A DNA stretch of 64,000 nt from Comamonadaceae bacterium (GTDB lineage Bacteria; Pseudomonadota; Gammaproteobacteria; Burkholderiales; Burkholderiaceae_C), in NCBI GenBank assembly GCA_947478725.1, contig CANJWZ010000013.1, forward strand, positions 31,628 through 95,627, written 5' to 3'. Both the position numbers and the translations under genes were made by a program. This document shows positions 9,337-17,961 of this stretch, in pieces. The notes below the pieces were generated by a model. It was not told where the DNA came from. It made no database searches and saw only the letters and a program-made list of their open reading frames with translations. Each line of letters begins with the position of its first letter. Positions within the stretch are counted from its first letter, which is position 1.

Positions 9337-10829
9337 GCACCACAACATCAGGGCTGGTTCAAGGCTACGAAGTCGTCATCGGCTTTGAAACCCATACCCA
9401 ACTGACCACGCAGTCCAAGCTGTTCAGCCGCGCCTCCACATCCTTTGGCGCCGAACCCAACACCAACGCATCGGCGGTTGACTTTGCGCTGCCCGGCGCG
9501 CTGCCGGTGATGAACAAAGGCGCGGTGCAGCGGGCGATCGAGTTTGGTTTGGCCGTCAATGGCCACATCGCCGAAAGCAGTGTGTTTGCGCGCAAAAACT
9601 ACTTTTACCCCGACCTGCCCAAGGGCTACCAGATCAGCCAGTTTGAGATTCCGGTGGTCCAAGGTGGGGCGGTTGAGTTCTTTTTGGACGGTGAGAAGAA
9701 AACCGTGCGCCTGGTACGAGCGCACCTCGAAGAAGATGCCGGCAAGTCGCTGCATGAAGACTTTGCTGATATGACCGGCATTGATCTGAACCGCGCCGGC
9801 ACGCCGCTGCTGGAGATCGTGACCGAGCCGGACATGCGCTCAACCGCTGAGGCTGTTGCCTACGCCAGAGAACTGCACAAGATCGTGACCTGGATTGGCA
9901 TTTGCGACGGCAACATGCAAGAAGGCAGCTTCAGGTGCGACGCCAACGTGTCGGTGCGCAAACCGGGTGAGCCGCTGGGCACACGGCGCGAGATCAAAAA
10001 CCTGAACAGTTTCAAGTTCATGCAGCAGGCGATGGACTATGAGGTGCGCTGGCAGATTGAACAGCTTGAAGACGGCCACACCATACAGCAGGCTACCGTG
10101 CTGTTTGACCCGGACACAGGCGAGACGCGGGCCATGCGCAGCAAGGAAGATGCGGCGGATTACCGTTACTTTCCGGACCCGGATTTGCCGCCGCTGATGA
10201 TCGGGCGGGATTGGGTTGAGAAGGTAAAGCTTGCGATGCCAAAACTCCCACAAAAACTTGCAGAAAGTTTCGTTGAAAAGTATGGATTGTCTGCATACGA
10301 TGCGGCTCAACTTACTCAAAATCCTGAGTTCGCTAAATATTTTCAAGCGCTGGTGGATTTAACTGGCGAGGCTAAAGCCTGTGCAAATTGGATGCTTGGT
10401 GAACTTACCGCTTATCTAAATCGTACTGGTTTGCCGGTAGACGACATTGAAATTCCGGGTCCTGTTTACATGGCAGCGACGATCAAGCGCGTCCTCGACG
10501 GTACCGTCAATGCCAACGTTGGCAAAACAATTTTCTTTGAATTTCTTGTGAAAGTAAGAAAAACTCGTTCCGAGCTTTTTGAACTTGCGCAAGTGGTTAC
10601 GGAAATAGATAAGTTCATTGAGCTTCACGATTTGCGTCAAATCAACGACTCCAGCGAACTCGAAAAAATCATCGACGACGTTCTGGCCGCTAACGCGAAG
10701 AACGTTGAAGAAATCCGCGCAGGCAACACCAAAGCCATGAATGCTTTGGTCGGTCAGGCCATGAAGGCGACCAAAGGCAAGGCCAATCCGGCGCAGGTCA
10801 ATGAGTTGCTGAAGAAAAAAATCGGCTAG
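9333..10829 (+). CDS. gatB: Aspartyl/glutamyl-tRNA amidotransferase subunit B
   Basis: 498 residues from the ATG at 9333, which overlaps the gatA stop; the frame is open upstream but that part is a shadow of gatA. GatB binds the mischarged tRNA and transfers ammonia to it. The N-terminal cradle domain shows [13 protein letters not shown] and [13 protein letters not shown]; the C-terminal helical tail domain ends with the family motif of a Lys/Ala-rich YqeY-like segment ([14 protein letters not shown]). Base composition changes inside the gene: about 63% GC in the 5' half but, counted over 60-base blocks between 10261 and 10620, about 35-45%, rising again near 10680. The protein reads normally through the change. 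Confidence 0.96.
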   Translation: MSTTTSGLVQGYEVVIGFETHTQLTTQSKLFSRASTSFGAEPNTNASAVDFALPGALPVMNKGAVQRAIEFGLAVNGHIAESSVFARKNYFYPDLPKGYQISQFEIPVVQGGAVEFFLDGEKKTVRLVRAHLEEDAGKSLHEDFADMTGIDLNRAGTPLLEIVTEPDMRSTAEAVAYARELHKIVTWIGICDGNMQEGSFRCDANVSVRKPGEPLGTRREIKNLNSFKFMQQAMDYEVRWQIEQLEDGHTIQQATVLFDPDTGETRAMRSKEDAADYRYFPDPDLPPLMIGRDWVEKVKLAMPKLPQKLAESFVEKYGLSAYDAAQLTQNPEFAKYFQALVDLTGEAKACANWMLGELTAYLNRTGLPVDDIEIPGPVYMAATIKRVLDGTVNANVGKTIFFEFLVKVRKTRSELFELAQVVTEIDKFIELHDLRQINDSSELEKIIDDVLAANAKNVEEIRAGNTKAMNALVGQAMKATKGKANPAQVNELLKKKIG

Positions 10830-10853
10830 TTGGCGATTTGACCAGAGAGTAAA

Positions 10854-10912
10854 AGCGCTCCTGAATCAGGAGCTGCTAGCCCAAGCAGTCATTGGCTTTC
10901 AGCCTCTTTTAA
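10854..10912. repeat. Dispersed repeat family A, copy 3 (after gatB)
   Basis: GCGCTCCTGAATCAGGAGC followed by TGCTAGC, then CATTGGCTTTCAGCCTCTTTT. The first part is a perfect CTCCTGA/TCAGGAG inverted repeat and it ends in a T-rich run, so the copy may also act as a terminator for gatCAB and, from the other side, for the convergent minus-strand gene. Confidence 0.6.
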
Positions 10913-10936
10913 TACAAAACGACCTTTTGAGGGTCC

Positions 10937-11536
10937 TCAAGGCTTTTTCGGCACCGCAGACGCTTGGGCAGTGCCTGCCACGCCCCATTGCGGCTTGAGC
11001 TTGGCCGCCTCATCGTCAAACCGTTTGTTGATACGGCTTTTCTCGGCATCCTGCTCGTCCATCAAGCGCTTTTGCACGGCGATGCTGGCGTCGGTTTCGT
11101 CCAGCCGCTGACTCAATGCAGGAGGTGTTTTGCCGGGGGTACTTTTGTAAAACTGCAGCTCGCTGACGATGCCCTTGCGGTACTCACCGAGCTCTTGCAG
11201 TCTTTTGACAGCGCCAGCACTGGCTGCGGTGGACTGCTCCAGTGCTGTTGCGCGTTCTTTGTCGTGGCTGGCGCGGTCGGGGTAGCGTGCCATCTGGGCG
11301 CGGTCTGTGGCGCTGGGCGGAGGTGCCAGCACACGCTTGACCGTACCCGACGGGTTCAACTCTGTCTGGACGCGGTCCATGCACTCGGCAATCGGACGGT
11401 CAGAGGTGAGCTTTCGGCCCTTGTCGTCGACACACGAATAGATGGACCGCGCCATCACGCTGCCCGACATCAGGCCCCACAGGACGACGGCCGCTGCAGA
11501 CTTCAAAGCAGATGTTCCGGCATGGTGATGTGACAT
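10937..11536 (-). CDS. Exported DUF4124-domain protein
   Basis: 199 residues. The N-terminus has a hydrophobic signal segment ending around SVMARS, followed by a DUF4124-like module (IYSCVDDKGRKLTSDRPIAEC) with two cysteines, a common small periplasmic domain of unknown function in betaproteobacteria. The rest is charged and helical (DETDASIAVQKRLMDEQDAEKSRINKRFDDEA) and probably coiled coil. It lies 9 bp downstream of pyrE on the same strand and is likely cotranscribed with it. No enzymatic motif is seen; the function is unknown. Confidence 0.8.
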   Translation of the reverse strand: MSHHHAGTSALKSAAAVVLWGLMSGSVMARSIYSCVDDKGRKLTSDRPIAECMDRVQTELNPSGTVKRVLAPPPSATDRAQMARYPDRASHDKERATALEQSTAASAGAVKRLQELGEYRKGIVSELQFYKSTPGKTPPALSQRLDETDASIAVQKRLMDEQDAEKSRINKRFDDEAAKLKPQWGVAGTAQASAVPKKP

Positions 11537-11545
11537 CCTGACTCC

Positions 11546-12244
11546 TCAATTGACGCCGTAGCGTTCACGGTAAGCCGACACGGCTTGGTGGTGCTCGCCC
11601 AGCGAAGCACCCTTTTCAGATGCCAGATAGTCCAGCAAATCGGTCAGGGACGCAATCGCACTGACCTGCAAACCCAGGGTCTTGGTGACATATTGCACGG
11701 CGCTGTAGCTCACATCCACGCCGTTTTCAATCGCTTTTTCCTGGCGGTCAAGCGCAATGGCCACGGCATGCGGCACAGCACCCGCGGCTTTGATGATGGC
11801 AATCGACTCGCGCACGGCAGTACCTGCTGACATCACGTCGTCCACAATCAGCACCCGGCCTCTGACGGGCGCGCCCACCAGCGTGCCGCCCTCGCCGTGG
11901 TCTTTGGCCTCCTTGCGGTTGTAGGCAAACGGCAGGTTGCGGCCCAGGCGGGCCAGCTCAATGCTGACTGCCGCCGCCAGCGGAATGCCTTTGTAGGCAG
12001 GCCCAAAAATCATGTCGAACTGCAAGCCGTTTTTTTGCTCTTCGGCCAGCAACTGACGCGCATAAAATTGCGCCAGGCGGCCCAGTTTGGCGCCGTCGTC
12101 AAACAGCCCCGCGTTGAAAAAATAAGGGCTCATGCGCCCGGCCTTGGTTTTGAATTGCCCGAACTTCAGCACACCCGATTCGATGGCAAACTGAACGAAC
12201 TCATGCGCCAGTGTGTTGCCGCGATTAATCTCTTGCCCCGCCAT
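11546..12244 (-). CDS. pyrE: Orotate phosphoribosyltransferase
   Basis: 232 residues. It converts orotate and PRPP to orotidine 5'-phosphate in pyrimidine synthesis. The PRPP-binding signature VLIVDDVMSAGTA is intact, and the N-terminal FKTKAGRMSPYFFN and FGPAYKGIPLA segments are typical of the family, as is the catalytic-loop stretch YNRKEAKDHGEGG. The ATG at 12244 lies only 12 bp from the divergent exonuclease III start, so its promoter must overlap that gene. The DUF4124 gene follows 9 bp downstream. Confidence 0.96.
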   Translation of the reverse strand: MAGQEINRGNTLAHEFVQFAIESGVLKFGQFKTKAGRMSPYFFNAGLFDDGAKLGRLAQFYARQLLAEEQKNGLQFDMIFGPAYKGIPLAAAVSIELARLGRNLPFAYNRKEAKDHGEGGTLVGAPVRGRVLIVDDVMSAGTAVRESIAIIKAAGAVPHAVAIALDRQEKAIENGVDVSYSAVQYVTKTLGLQVSAIASLTDLLDYLASEKGASLGEHHQAVSAYRERYGVN

Positions 12245-12250
12245 AGGAGT
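12245..12250 (+). promoter_or_regulatory. Ribosome-binding site deciding the TTG start of the exonuclease III gene
   Basis: AGGAG sits at 12246-12250, 6 nt before TTG at 12257. No ATG lies at the matching position and the family N-terminus (FKLTSLNLNGIRSA) begins exactly there, so TTG is taken as the start codon. The site directly abuts the pyrE start on the other strand. Confidence 0.7.
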
Positions 12251-12256
12251 TGACCC

Positions 12257-13060
12257 TTGTTTAAATTAACCAGTCTGAACCTGAACGGTATCCGTTCTGC
12301 CACCAGCAAGGGCCTGGAAGCTTGGCTGGAAAGTTACCAACCGGATTGTATTTGCGTGCAGGAGGTCAAAGCCCAAGCCGCAGACGTGCAGGGCAAGTTT
12401 GAAGCGCTGGCCGGGCTGAAAGGCTATTTTCATTTTGCCGAGAAGAAGGGCTACTCCGGTGTTGGCATTTATTCAAAGCATGAGCCCAGCGATGTGATCG
12501 TCGGCTACGGCTCGACAGAATTCGACGCGGAAGGCCGCTATCTTGAGCTGCGCTTTGACAGGCCGGGCCGCAAAAACCTGCCCAAGCTGTCCATCATCAG
12601 CGCGTACTTTCCAAGTGGCTCGTCTGGCCCCGAGCGGCAAGAGGCCAAGTTTCGTTTTTTGGCCGAGTTTTACCCGCACCTGCTGGCCCTGATGCAAGAG
12701 CGCGACTACGTGCTGTGCGGCGACATCAACATCGCGCACCAAGAGATTGACTTGAAAAACTACAAGGGCAACAAAAAGAACAGCGGCTTTCTGCCTGAAG
12801 AGCGTGCGTGGATGACACGACTGCTCAGCGAGGCCGGCAAGGTGGACGTGTATCGCCAGTTGCAACCCAGCACCACCGACGCCGCCTACACCTGGTGGAG
12901 CAACCGGGGCCAGGCCTACGCCAACAACGTGGGCTGGCGGCTCGACTACCACCTGGCCACGCCGGCTGTGGCGGCACTGGCCAAGACCGAACACATTTAC
13001 AAAGAGCAGAAGTTTTCTGACCATGCGCCGATGACGGTGAACTACGAGCTGGCCTTGTGA
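12257..13060 (+). CDS. xth: Exodeoxyribonuclease III / AP endonuclease
   Basis: 267 residues, matching the ExoIII family of Mg-dependent base-excision-repair endonucleases. Motifs in order: LNLNGIRSA at the N-terminus, CVQEVKAQ with the metal-binding Glu, the GVGIYSK strand, CGDINIAHQEID with catalytic Asp/Asn, and the C-terminal SDHAPM with the catalytic Asp-His. The start is TTG with a good AGGAG. The very short 12-bp gap to divergent pyrE means each gene's promoter overlaps the other's leader or coding region. Confidence 0.95.
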   Translation: MFKLTSLNLNGIRSATSKGLEAWLESYQPDCICVQEVKAQAADVQGKFEALAGLKGYFHFAEKKGYSGVGIYSKHEPSDVIVGYGSTEFDAEGRYLELRFDRPGRKNLPKLSIISAYFPSGSSGPERQEAKFRFLAEFYPHLLALMQERDYVLCGDINIAHQEIDLKNYKGNKKNSGFLPEERAWMTRLLSEAGKVDVYRQLQPSTTDAAYTWWSNRGQAYANNVGWRLDYHLATPAVAALAKTEHIYKEQKFSDHAPMTVNYELAL

Positions 13061-13164
13061 TGCAAGCCATGATGAATCTGATGATGTACGGCTACAAACA
13101 GGCGAGCCGACAGACTATTAGCGCGTTTCTGCCTGGTATCGCTGACGCTTCGCCAAAGCCTTAA
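13060..13164 (+). CDS. Candidate 34-residue small ORF coupled to xth
   Basis: An ATG overlaps the xth stop (TGATG) and opens a frame of 34 codons beginning MQAMMNLMMYGYKQ and ending SPKP. It overlaps the end of the convergent GMC oxidoreductase gene by 4 bp. There is no independent ribosome-binding site, so expression would rely on coupling. I recognise no family; it may be chance. Confidence 0.2.
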   Translation: MQAMMNLMMYGYKQASRQTISAFLPGIADASPKP

Positions 13165-14909
13165 ACCCCCGCCTGAATCCACTCCGCCGCTTTTTCAGCA
13201 ATCATCAGGGTTGGTGAATTGGTATTGCCGCTGGTGATCAGTGGCATCACCCCGGCGTCGACCACCCGCAGGCCCCTGATGCCGCGCACCCGCAGGTGCG
13301 AGTCAACAACTGCCATGACGTCATCGTCGCGCCCCATCTTGGTCGTGCCGACCGGATGAAAAATGGTGGTCGCAATGTCGCCTGCCAGCTTGGCCAGTTC
13401 GTCATCGGTTTGAAACTGCACGCCCGGCCTGAACTCTTCGGGCTGGTACTTGGCCAGCGCGCTTTGGCTAACGATGTGTCGCGTCACGCGCAGTGAATCA
13501 GCAGCGACTTTTTTGTCTTCTGCCGTGCTCAGGTAATTGGGCGCGATGGCGGGGGCGTCTTCAAAGCGCGGGCTTTTGATGTTGACCGTGCCGCGGCTGG
13601 TCGGGGCCAGATTACACACGCTGGCGGTGAAGGCATTGAAACTGTGCAGCGGCTCGCCAAACGCATCCAGCGACAGCGGCTGCACGTGGTACTGGATGTT
13701 AGGGTAGGCGCGCCCTGGGTCTGAACGAGTGAAGGCACCGAGCTGCGACGGTGCCATGCTCATGGGGCCGGTGCGCTTGAGGAGATATTCCAGACCAATG
13801 CGCGCCTTGCCAAAGGTGCTGCTGGCCAGCGTGTTGAGAGTTAAATTTTTAGCACCCGTGATTTTGTACACCGAGCGGATTTGCAGATGATCCTGCAAAT
13901 TGGCACCGACGCCGGGCAGGTGGTGCACGACATCAATGCCATGCTGCTGCAGCAGCGCGCCGGGGCCAATGCCCGACAGTTGCAAGATTTGCGGTGAACC
14001 GACAGCGCCGGCGCACAAAATCACCTCGCCGATCAGGCCTTTAGCGGCACCCGAATCGCGTGTGGCCATCACCTGGATACGCTCCAGGCCGGTCCACACC
14101 TCTACCCCGGTGCAGCGCTGGCTGCCGTCGGGCTGCTTTTCCACCAACACTTTGCAGACTTGGGCCTTGTTCCACATTTCAAAGTTGGGCCGGCCGTAGC
14201 AGGTGGGGCGCAAAAAGGCTTTGGCGGTGTTCCAGCGCCAGCCGTCTTTCTGGTTCACTTCAAAATAGCCCACGCCCTCGTTGTTGCCCCGGTTGAAGTC
14301 GTCGGTGGCGGGGATGCCGGCCTGCACTGCGGCTTCAGAAAAAGCGTCCAGCACGTCCCAGCGCAGGCGCTGCTTGTCGACTTTCCACTCACCGCCCGCC
14401 TTGTGGTGGCGCAGCAGCTTTTGGTACGGGTTGGCCTTGTTTTGCATCAGCTCAGGGGCGGTACCGAGCGCGCCATGAAAGGCGCTGGCACCCTTGTAAT
14501 GGTGCTCATGCAGCTTGAAATAAGGAAGGCTGTTGTCCCAGCGCCAGGCCATGTCGCCTGTCAGTTGCGCCCAGTCGTCATAGTTGTGGGCTTGGCCCCG
14601 CATGTAAATCATGCCGTTGATGCTGGACGAGCCGCCCAGCGTTTTGCCGCGTGGGTAACGCAAGGCCCGGCCATTCAAGCCGACTTCTGGCTCGGTGTTG
14701 TAGAGCCAGTCGGTACGCGGGTTGCCAATGCAATACAGGTAACCGACCGGGATATGAATCCAGTGGTAGTCGTCTTTTTTGCCCGCTTCGATCAACAACA
14801 CTTTTTTGGACGCGTCAGCACTGAGCCGATTGGCCAACAGGCAGCCAGCGGTACCGCCGCCCACGATGATGTAGTCAAAGATCAGCTGGTCGTCAGTGGT
14901 GTTTTGCAT
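13161..14909 (-). CDS. GMC-family FAD-dependent oxidoreductase (choline/alcohol dehydrogenase-like)
   Basis: 582 residues from the ATG at 14909 (MQNTTDDQ). The FAD-binding motif IIVGGGTAGCLLANRLS starts at about residue 13. GMC signature 1 is visible in GKTLGGSSSINGMIYMRG and signature 2 in GAVGSPQILQLSGIGP. The C-terminal active-site region has FHPVGTTKMG with the catalytic His and SGNTNSPTLMIAEKAAE. Such enzymes oxidise choline or aliphatic/aromatic alcohols; the substrate cannot be read from sequence and no betaine aldehyde dehydrogenase is nearby. It stands alone on the minus strand. Confidence 0.92.
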   Translation of the reverse strand: MQNTTDDQLIFDYIIVGGGTAGCLLANRLSADASKKVLLIEAGKKDDYHWIHIPVGYLYCIGNPRTDWLYNTEPEVGLNGRALRYPRGKTLGGSSSINGMIYMRGQAHNYDDWAQLTGDMAWRWDNSLPYFKLHEHHYKGASAFHGALGTAPELMQNKANPYQKLLRHHKAGGEWKVDKQRLRWDVLDAFSEAAVQAGIPATDDFNRGNNEGVGYFEVNQKDGWRWNTAKAFLRPTCYGRPNFEMWNKAQVCKVLVEKQPDGSQRCTGVEVWTGLERIQVMATRDSGAAKGLIGEVILCAGAVGSPQILQLSGIGPGALLQQHGIDVVHHLPGVGANLQDHLQIRSVYKITGAKNLTLNTLASSTFGKARIGLEYLLKRTGPMSMAPSQLGAFTRSDPGRAYPNIQYHVQPLSLDAFGEPLHSFNAFTASVCNLAPTSRGTVNIKSPRFEDAPAIAPNYLSTAEDKKVAADSLRVTRHIVSQSALAKYQPEEFRPGVQFQTDDELAKLAGDIATTIFHPVGTTKMGRDDDVMAVVDSHLRVRGIRGLRVVDAGVMPLITSGNTNSPTLMIAEKAAEWIQAGV

Positions 14910-15299
14910 AGGTCTGTATTTTGCACGTGTAGGACAGCGCCCCGCACCGAGCAACAGCAAAGGTCTGAAGGCCTAGTCTGCGCCGTGCTCTGTGTGTGGA
15001 CGGCTGGTGCTCCAGCGATTGAAGAGATTGACCAGTGGCTGCAGCAAAACGCGGCCCGCTAGCCCAGCCATGGCCCCAATACCTACAAGCACCTTCCCCA
15101 AATGACGGCAGGAGCGGTTCGGCTTGTGAATTTCCCGGTGACCCCCGGCTCGAATCCAATTAAGCTACGATACTGACAAAAACGCATTATGTTACAAGTA
15201 TGCGCAAATTCCCCTAAGACACTGATGCAAAAAGTACATTTCACCCTGATTTCAACGCCATAAAGGCATTTATGAATGCGAGCAGTACTGAGCGTAACA
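14910..15299. other. Gene-poor intergenic stretch
   Basis: No confident gene. A plus-strand frame ending at 15062 closes with EEIDQWLQQNAAR, which could be the worn C-terminus of an old gene but cannot be assigned. The region leads into the decayed DUF4116-type copy downstream. Confidence 0.35.
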
Positions 15300-15567
15300 A
15301 GTATGTCGGCACACCGACGGCGCCGTTGTTGGCGGTGACCCAGCAGACATTGTGGCCCTTGGTTGAAACGAGATCTGCAGGGTCGCTGTTCAGAAAAATG
15401 GCCCTGTACTCCAGAACATCGAAGAGCCAACGCCAGAGGTGCGCATGACCGACGTTCAGCAAGACGGCTGGGCGATCAAGCTGGTCAAGGACGCCAATTT
15501 GCGCTTTGCGATCAAACAGGTCCTTATCGCAGAAGGCCAAGGCGTCGATGCGCCGCGTCCGGGCTAG
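15300..15567 (+). pseudogene. Decayed partial copy of the DUF4116-type repeat gene
   Basis: In the frame ending with TAG at 15565-15567 the translation contains NEICRVAVQKNG, PTPEVRMTDVQQDGWAIKLVK and KDANLRFAIKQVLIA, clearly repeat units of the intact gene that follows. A TGA at 15364-15366 interrupts the frame and units upstream of it are barely recognisable. The last 150 bp (15430-15577) match the 3' end of the intact gene (16135-16282) at a constant offset of 705 bp with only about ten differences by eye and no gaps. It looks like a duplicated gene that has lost its 5' part. Confidence 0.7.
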
Positions 15568-15603
15568 ATCAAGTCAATTTTTTTCGCAAAAAAAGGAATC
15601 ACC

Positions 15604-16272
15604 ATGACAACCATGACCACCGCCACCGTTGAAAAAATCAAGGCCAGGGCAATGGAGTTTAATGCGGTTCAATCGAATCCGCACGACTTGGCCGCTGTTC
15701 AGCAAAATGGCTTGGCACTCAAGTTGGTCAAACACCAAACGCCATGGCTATGCCTGGCTGCTGTTCAGCAAAATAGCCATGCGCTTGAATTCGTTAAAAA
15801 CCAGACGCCAGACATTTGCATGGCTGCCGTTCAACAAAATGGCAACGCGCTTGAATTTGTCAAACACCAGACACCAGACATTTGCATGGCCGCTGTTCAG
15901 AAAAACGGCCAAGCGCTTGCATTTGTCAAACACCAGACACCAGAGATTTGCATGGCCGCCGTTCGGCAAAATGGCTGGGCGCTTCAGTTCGTCAAAGACC
16001 AGACACCAGAGCTGTGTATGGCCGCTGTTCAGCACCGGGCGCAAGCGCTTTACTTTGTCAAAGACCAAGCGCCAGAGGTGTGCATGGTCGCTGTTCAGCA
16101 AGATGGCAAGACAGTCCATTTGGTCAAAGACCAAACGCCAGAGGTGTGCATGACCGCCGTTCAGCAAGACGGCTGGGCGATCAAGCTGGTCAAGGACGCC
16201 AATTTGCGCTTTGCGATCAAACAGGTCCTTATCGAAGAAAGCAAGGGCGTCGATGCGCCATGTGCGGGCTAG
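15604..16272 (+). CDS. DUF4116-type repeat protein
   Basis: 222 residues, almost wholly made of about eight tandem 22-residue units of the form CMAAVQQNGxALxFVKxQTPEI (66-bp DNA period). These resemble DUF4116 repeats, found in Legionella, chlamydial and giant-virus proteins and of unknown function; they probably stack as short helices into a solenoid for protein contact. There is no signal peptide, membrane segment or catalytic motif. Starts at ATG 15604 or 15613 are possible. A C-terminal cap (KDANLRFAIKQVL) is shared with the decayed copy immediately upstream. The gene has no functional neighbours and looks accessory. Confidence 0.75.
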   Translation: MTTMTTATVEKIKARAMEFNAVQSNPHDLAAVQQNGLALKLVKHQTPWLCLAAVQQNSHALEFVKNQTPDICMAAVQQNGNALEFVKHQTPDICMAAVQKNGQALAFVKHQTPEICMAAVRQNGWALQFVKDQTPELCMAAVQHRAQALYFVKDQAPEVCMVAVQQDGKTVHLVKDQTPEVCMTAVQQDGWAIKLVKDANLRFAIKQVLIEESKGVDAPCAG

Positions 16273-16380
16273 ATCAAGTCAACTTTCACCGAGCGGATTG
16301 ACGATGGCCAGCAACGTGACGAGGGGCTTGAAGTCCATTAGAAAATTACTTCAGGCCAGCAGATTTTTTCGCAGGGCCAT

Positions 16381-17127
16381 TTATCTACCACCGGCAACGT
16401 CAATGATGGCGCCTGTCGTGTAGCCCGATTTTTCGCTGATGAGCCACATGATGGCTTCAGCCACCTCAGCAGCGGTACCGGCGCGCTGCATGGGCACCTG
16501 GGGTGCGAGGTCGCGCACACGGTTGGGCAGCCCGCCCGAGGCGTGAATCTCGGTGTCGATGATGCCGGGCCGCACGGCATTGACACGAATGCCTTCTGCT
16601 GCCACTTCTTTGGCCAGGCCCACGGTGAAGGTGTCAATCGCGCCTTTGGCTGCGGCGTAGTCCACATACTGGCCGGGCGCGCCCAAGCGGGCTGCGGCGC
16701 TGGACACATTGACGATGGTGCCGCCTTCTCCCTGGTAACGTGTGCTCATGCGCTGGACGGCTTCACGGGCGCACATGAAAGAGCCCAACACATTGACGGC
16801 AAACATGCGCTGCAGCCGCTCCGCGCTCATGGCATCGACGCGGCTGGTCATGTCGACCACGCCTGCGTTGTTGACCAATGCTGTGAGTCGGCCCAGCTTG
16901 GCATCGACTTTTTTGAACATGGCCAGCACATCGGCCTCAACAGCCACATCGGCCTGCACGGTGATGGCCGTGCCGCCGCTGGCGCGGATGTGCCGCACCA
17001 CTTCGTCAGCAGCCAGCGAGTTGGCCGTGTAGTTGACAGCCACCGCATAGCCCTGGCTGGCCGCCAGCAGCGCCACGGCCGCACCTATGCCGCGAGAGCC
17101 GCCAGTAATGATGAGGACTTTGCTCAA
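16381..17127 (-). CDS. Short-chain dehydrogenase/reductase (SDR)
   Basis: 248 residues, a classical SDR. The cofactor motif TGGSRGIGAA is at the N-terminus, with NNAGVV in the middle. The catalytic Ser lies in NVSSAAARLG and the Tyr/Lys pair in YVDYAAAKGAI. The stretch AVNYTANSLAA after the second beta strand favours NADPH because there is no acidic residue at the usual position. Closest in style to glucose dehydrogenase or 3-oxoacyl-ACP-reductase-like SDRs; the substrate is unknown. It is divergent from the dienelactone hydrolase gene across 71 bp. Confidence 0.88.
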   Translation of the reverse strand: MSKVLIITGGSRGIGAAVALLAASQGYAVAVNYTANSLAADEVVRHIRASGGTAITVQADVAVEADVLAMFKKVDAKLGRLTALVNNAGVVDMTSRVDAMSAERLQRMFAVNVLGSFMCAREAVQRMSTRYQGEGGTIVNVSSAAARLGAPGQYVDYAAAKGAIDTFTVGLAKEVAAEGIRVNAVRPGIIDTEIHASGGLPNRVRDLAPQVPMQRAGTAAEVAEAIMWLISEKSGYTTGAIIDVAGGR

Positions 17128-17198
17128 AGCTAACTCCTGTCGCCACGCGAATTTGCTATAACAATGTACTTCACCTTCTTAACTACCGGAGATACAAC

Positions 17199-17888
17199 AT
17201 GGGCCACTTCATTCACCTCAAAGCCGCCGACGGCTTTTCAGTCCCCGCCTACCTGGCCCAGCCTGCAGGCAAGGCCAAAGCAGCCATCGTGGTGATTCAG
17301 GAAATCTTCGGCGTGAACTCGCACATTCAGGCCGTGACCGACCGCTTTGCCGCGCAGGGCTATCTGGCCATTGCGCCGGCCATGTTTGAGCGCGTCACGC
17401 CAGGCGCCGATCTGGGCTACCAGCCAGAGGACATGACGGCCGGCATGGGCCTGAAAACCGCAGCCACTGCCTTGCCCGGCGCTGGCGTGATGCAGGACAT
17501 CCAAGCCGCCATTGACCACGCCGCGCAGGAAACCGGTGGCAAGGTCGGCATGATTGGTTTTTGCTGGGGTGGCCTGCTGACCTGGCAGTCGGCCTGTACC
17601 CTGAGCGGCCTCAGTGCCGCAGCGCCCTACTACGGAGGCGGCATGACGGCACCGTCAGAAGTCGCACGCCAGCCGAAGTGCCCGGTGATGGCCCACTTTG
17701 GCGAGAAAGACCATTACATCCCGATGGATGGCGTGAACGCCTTTGCCGCAGCACACCCGGAAGTGACAGTCCACGCCTATGCGGCTGACCACGGCTTTAA
17801 CTGCGACCAGCGCGGCTCGTACAACCAGCCCGCTGCAGACCTGGCGCGTGAACGCACGCTGGCGTTTTTTGCCGACAAGCTGGCGTAA
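17199..17888 (+). CDS. Dienelactone hydrolase family protein
   Basis: 229 residues, an alpha/beta hydrolase of the dienelactone hydrolase/carboxymethylenebutenolidase family. The Cys nucleophile is in the elbow GFCWGGLLTW, the Asp in FGEKDHYIP and the His in YAADHGFNCD, giving the Cys-Asp-His triad of this family. EIFGVNSHIQAV near the N-terminus is also characteristic. Family members open lactone rings in (chloro)aromatic degradation or act as general esterases; no ring-cleavage genes are nearby, so the substrate is unknown. The ATG at 17199 has an ACCGGAG ribosome-binding site about 10 nt upstream. Confidence 0.9.
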   Translation: MGHFIHLKAADGFSVPAYLAQPAGKAKAAIVVIQEIFGVNSHIQAVTDRFAAQGYLAIAPAMFERVTPGADLGYQPEDMTAGMGLKTAATALPGAGVMQDIQAAIDHAAQETGGKVGMIGFCWGGLLTWQSACTLSGLSAAAPYYGGGMTAPSEVARQPKCPVMAHFGEKDHYIPMDGVNAFAAAHPEVTVHAYAADHGFNCDQRGSYNQPAADLARERTLAFFADKLA

Positions 17889-17961
17889 AGTCATTTGAAG
17901 GGGCTGCCAGATGACTCAAAAAGCCACTTTTGGGGCTTGTTTTAGGCCGGTAGCCCAATTT

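Noticed and set aside
15125..15175. tRNA-like stretch: GGCTCGAATCC on the plus strand and TAGCTTAATTGG on the minus strand
   Set aside because: The T-arm-like and D-arm-like pieces cannot be combined into one cloverleaf with an acceptor stem on either strand.
15604..16272. The 66-bp repeat array as a CRISPR-like array
   Set aside because: Units are adjacent without spacers, vary throughout and are in one coding frame, so this is a repeat protein.
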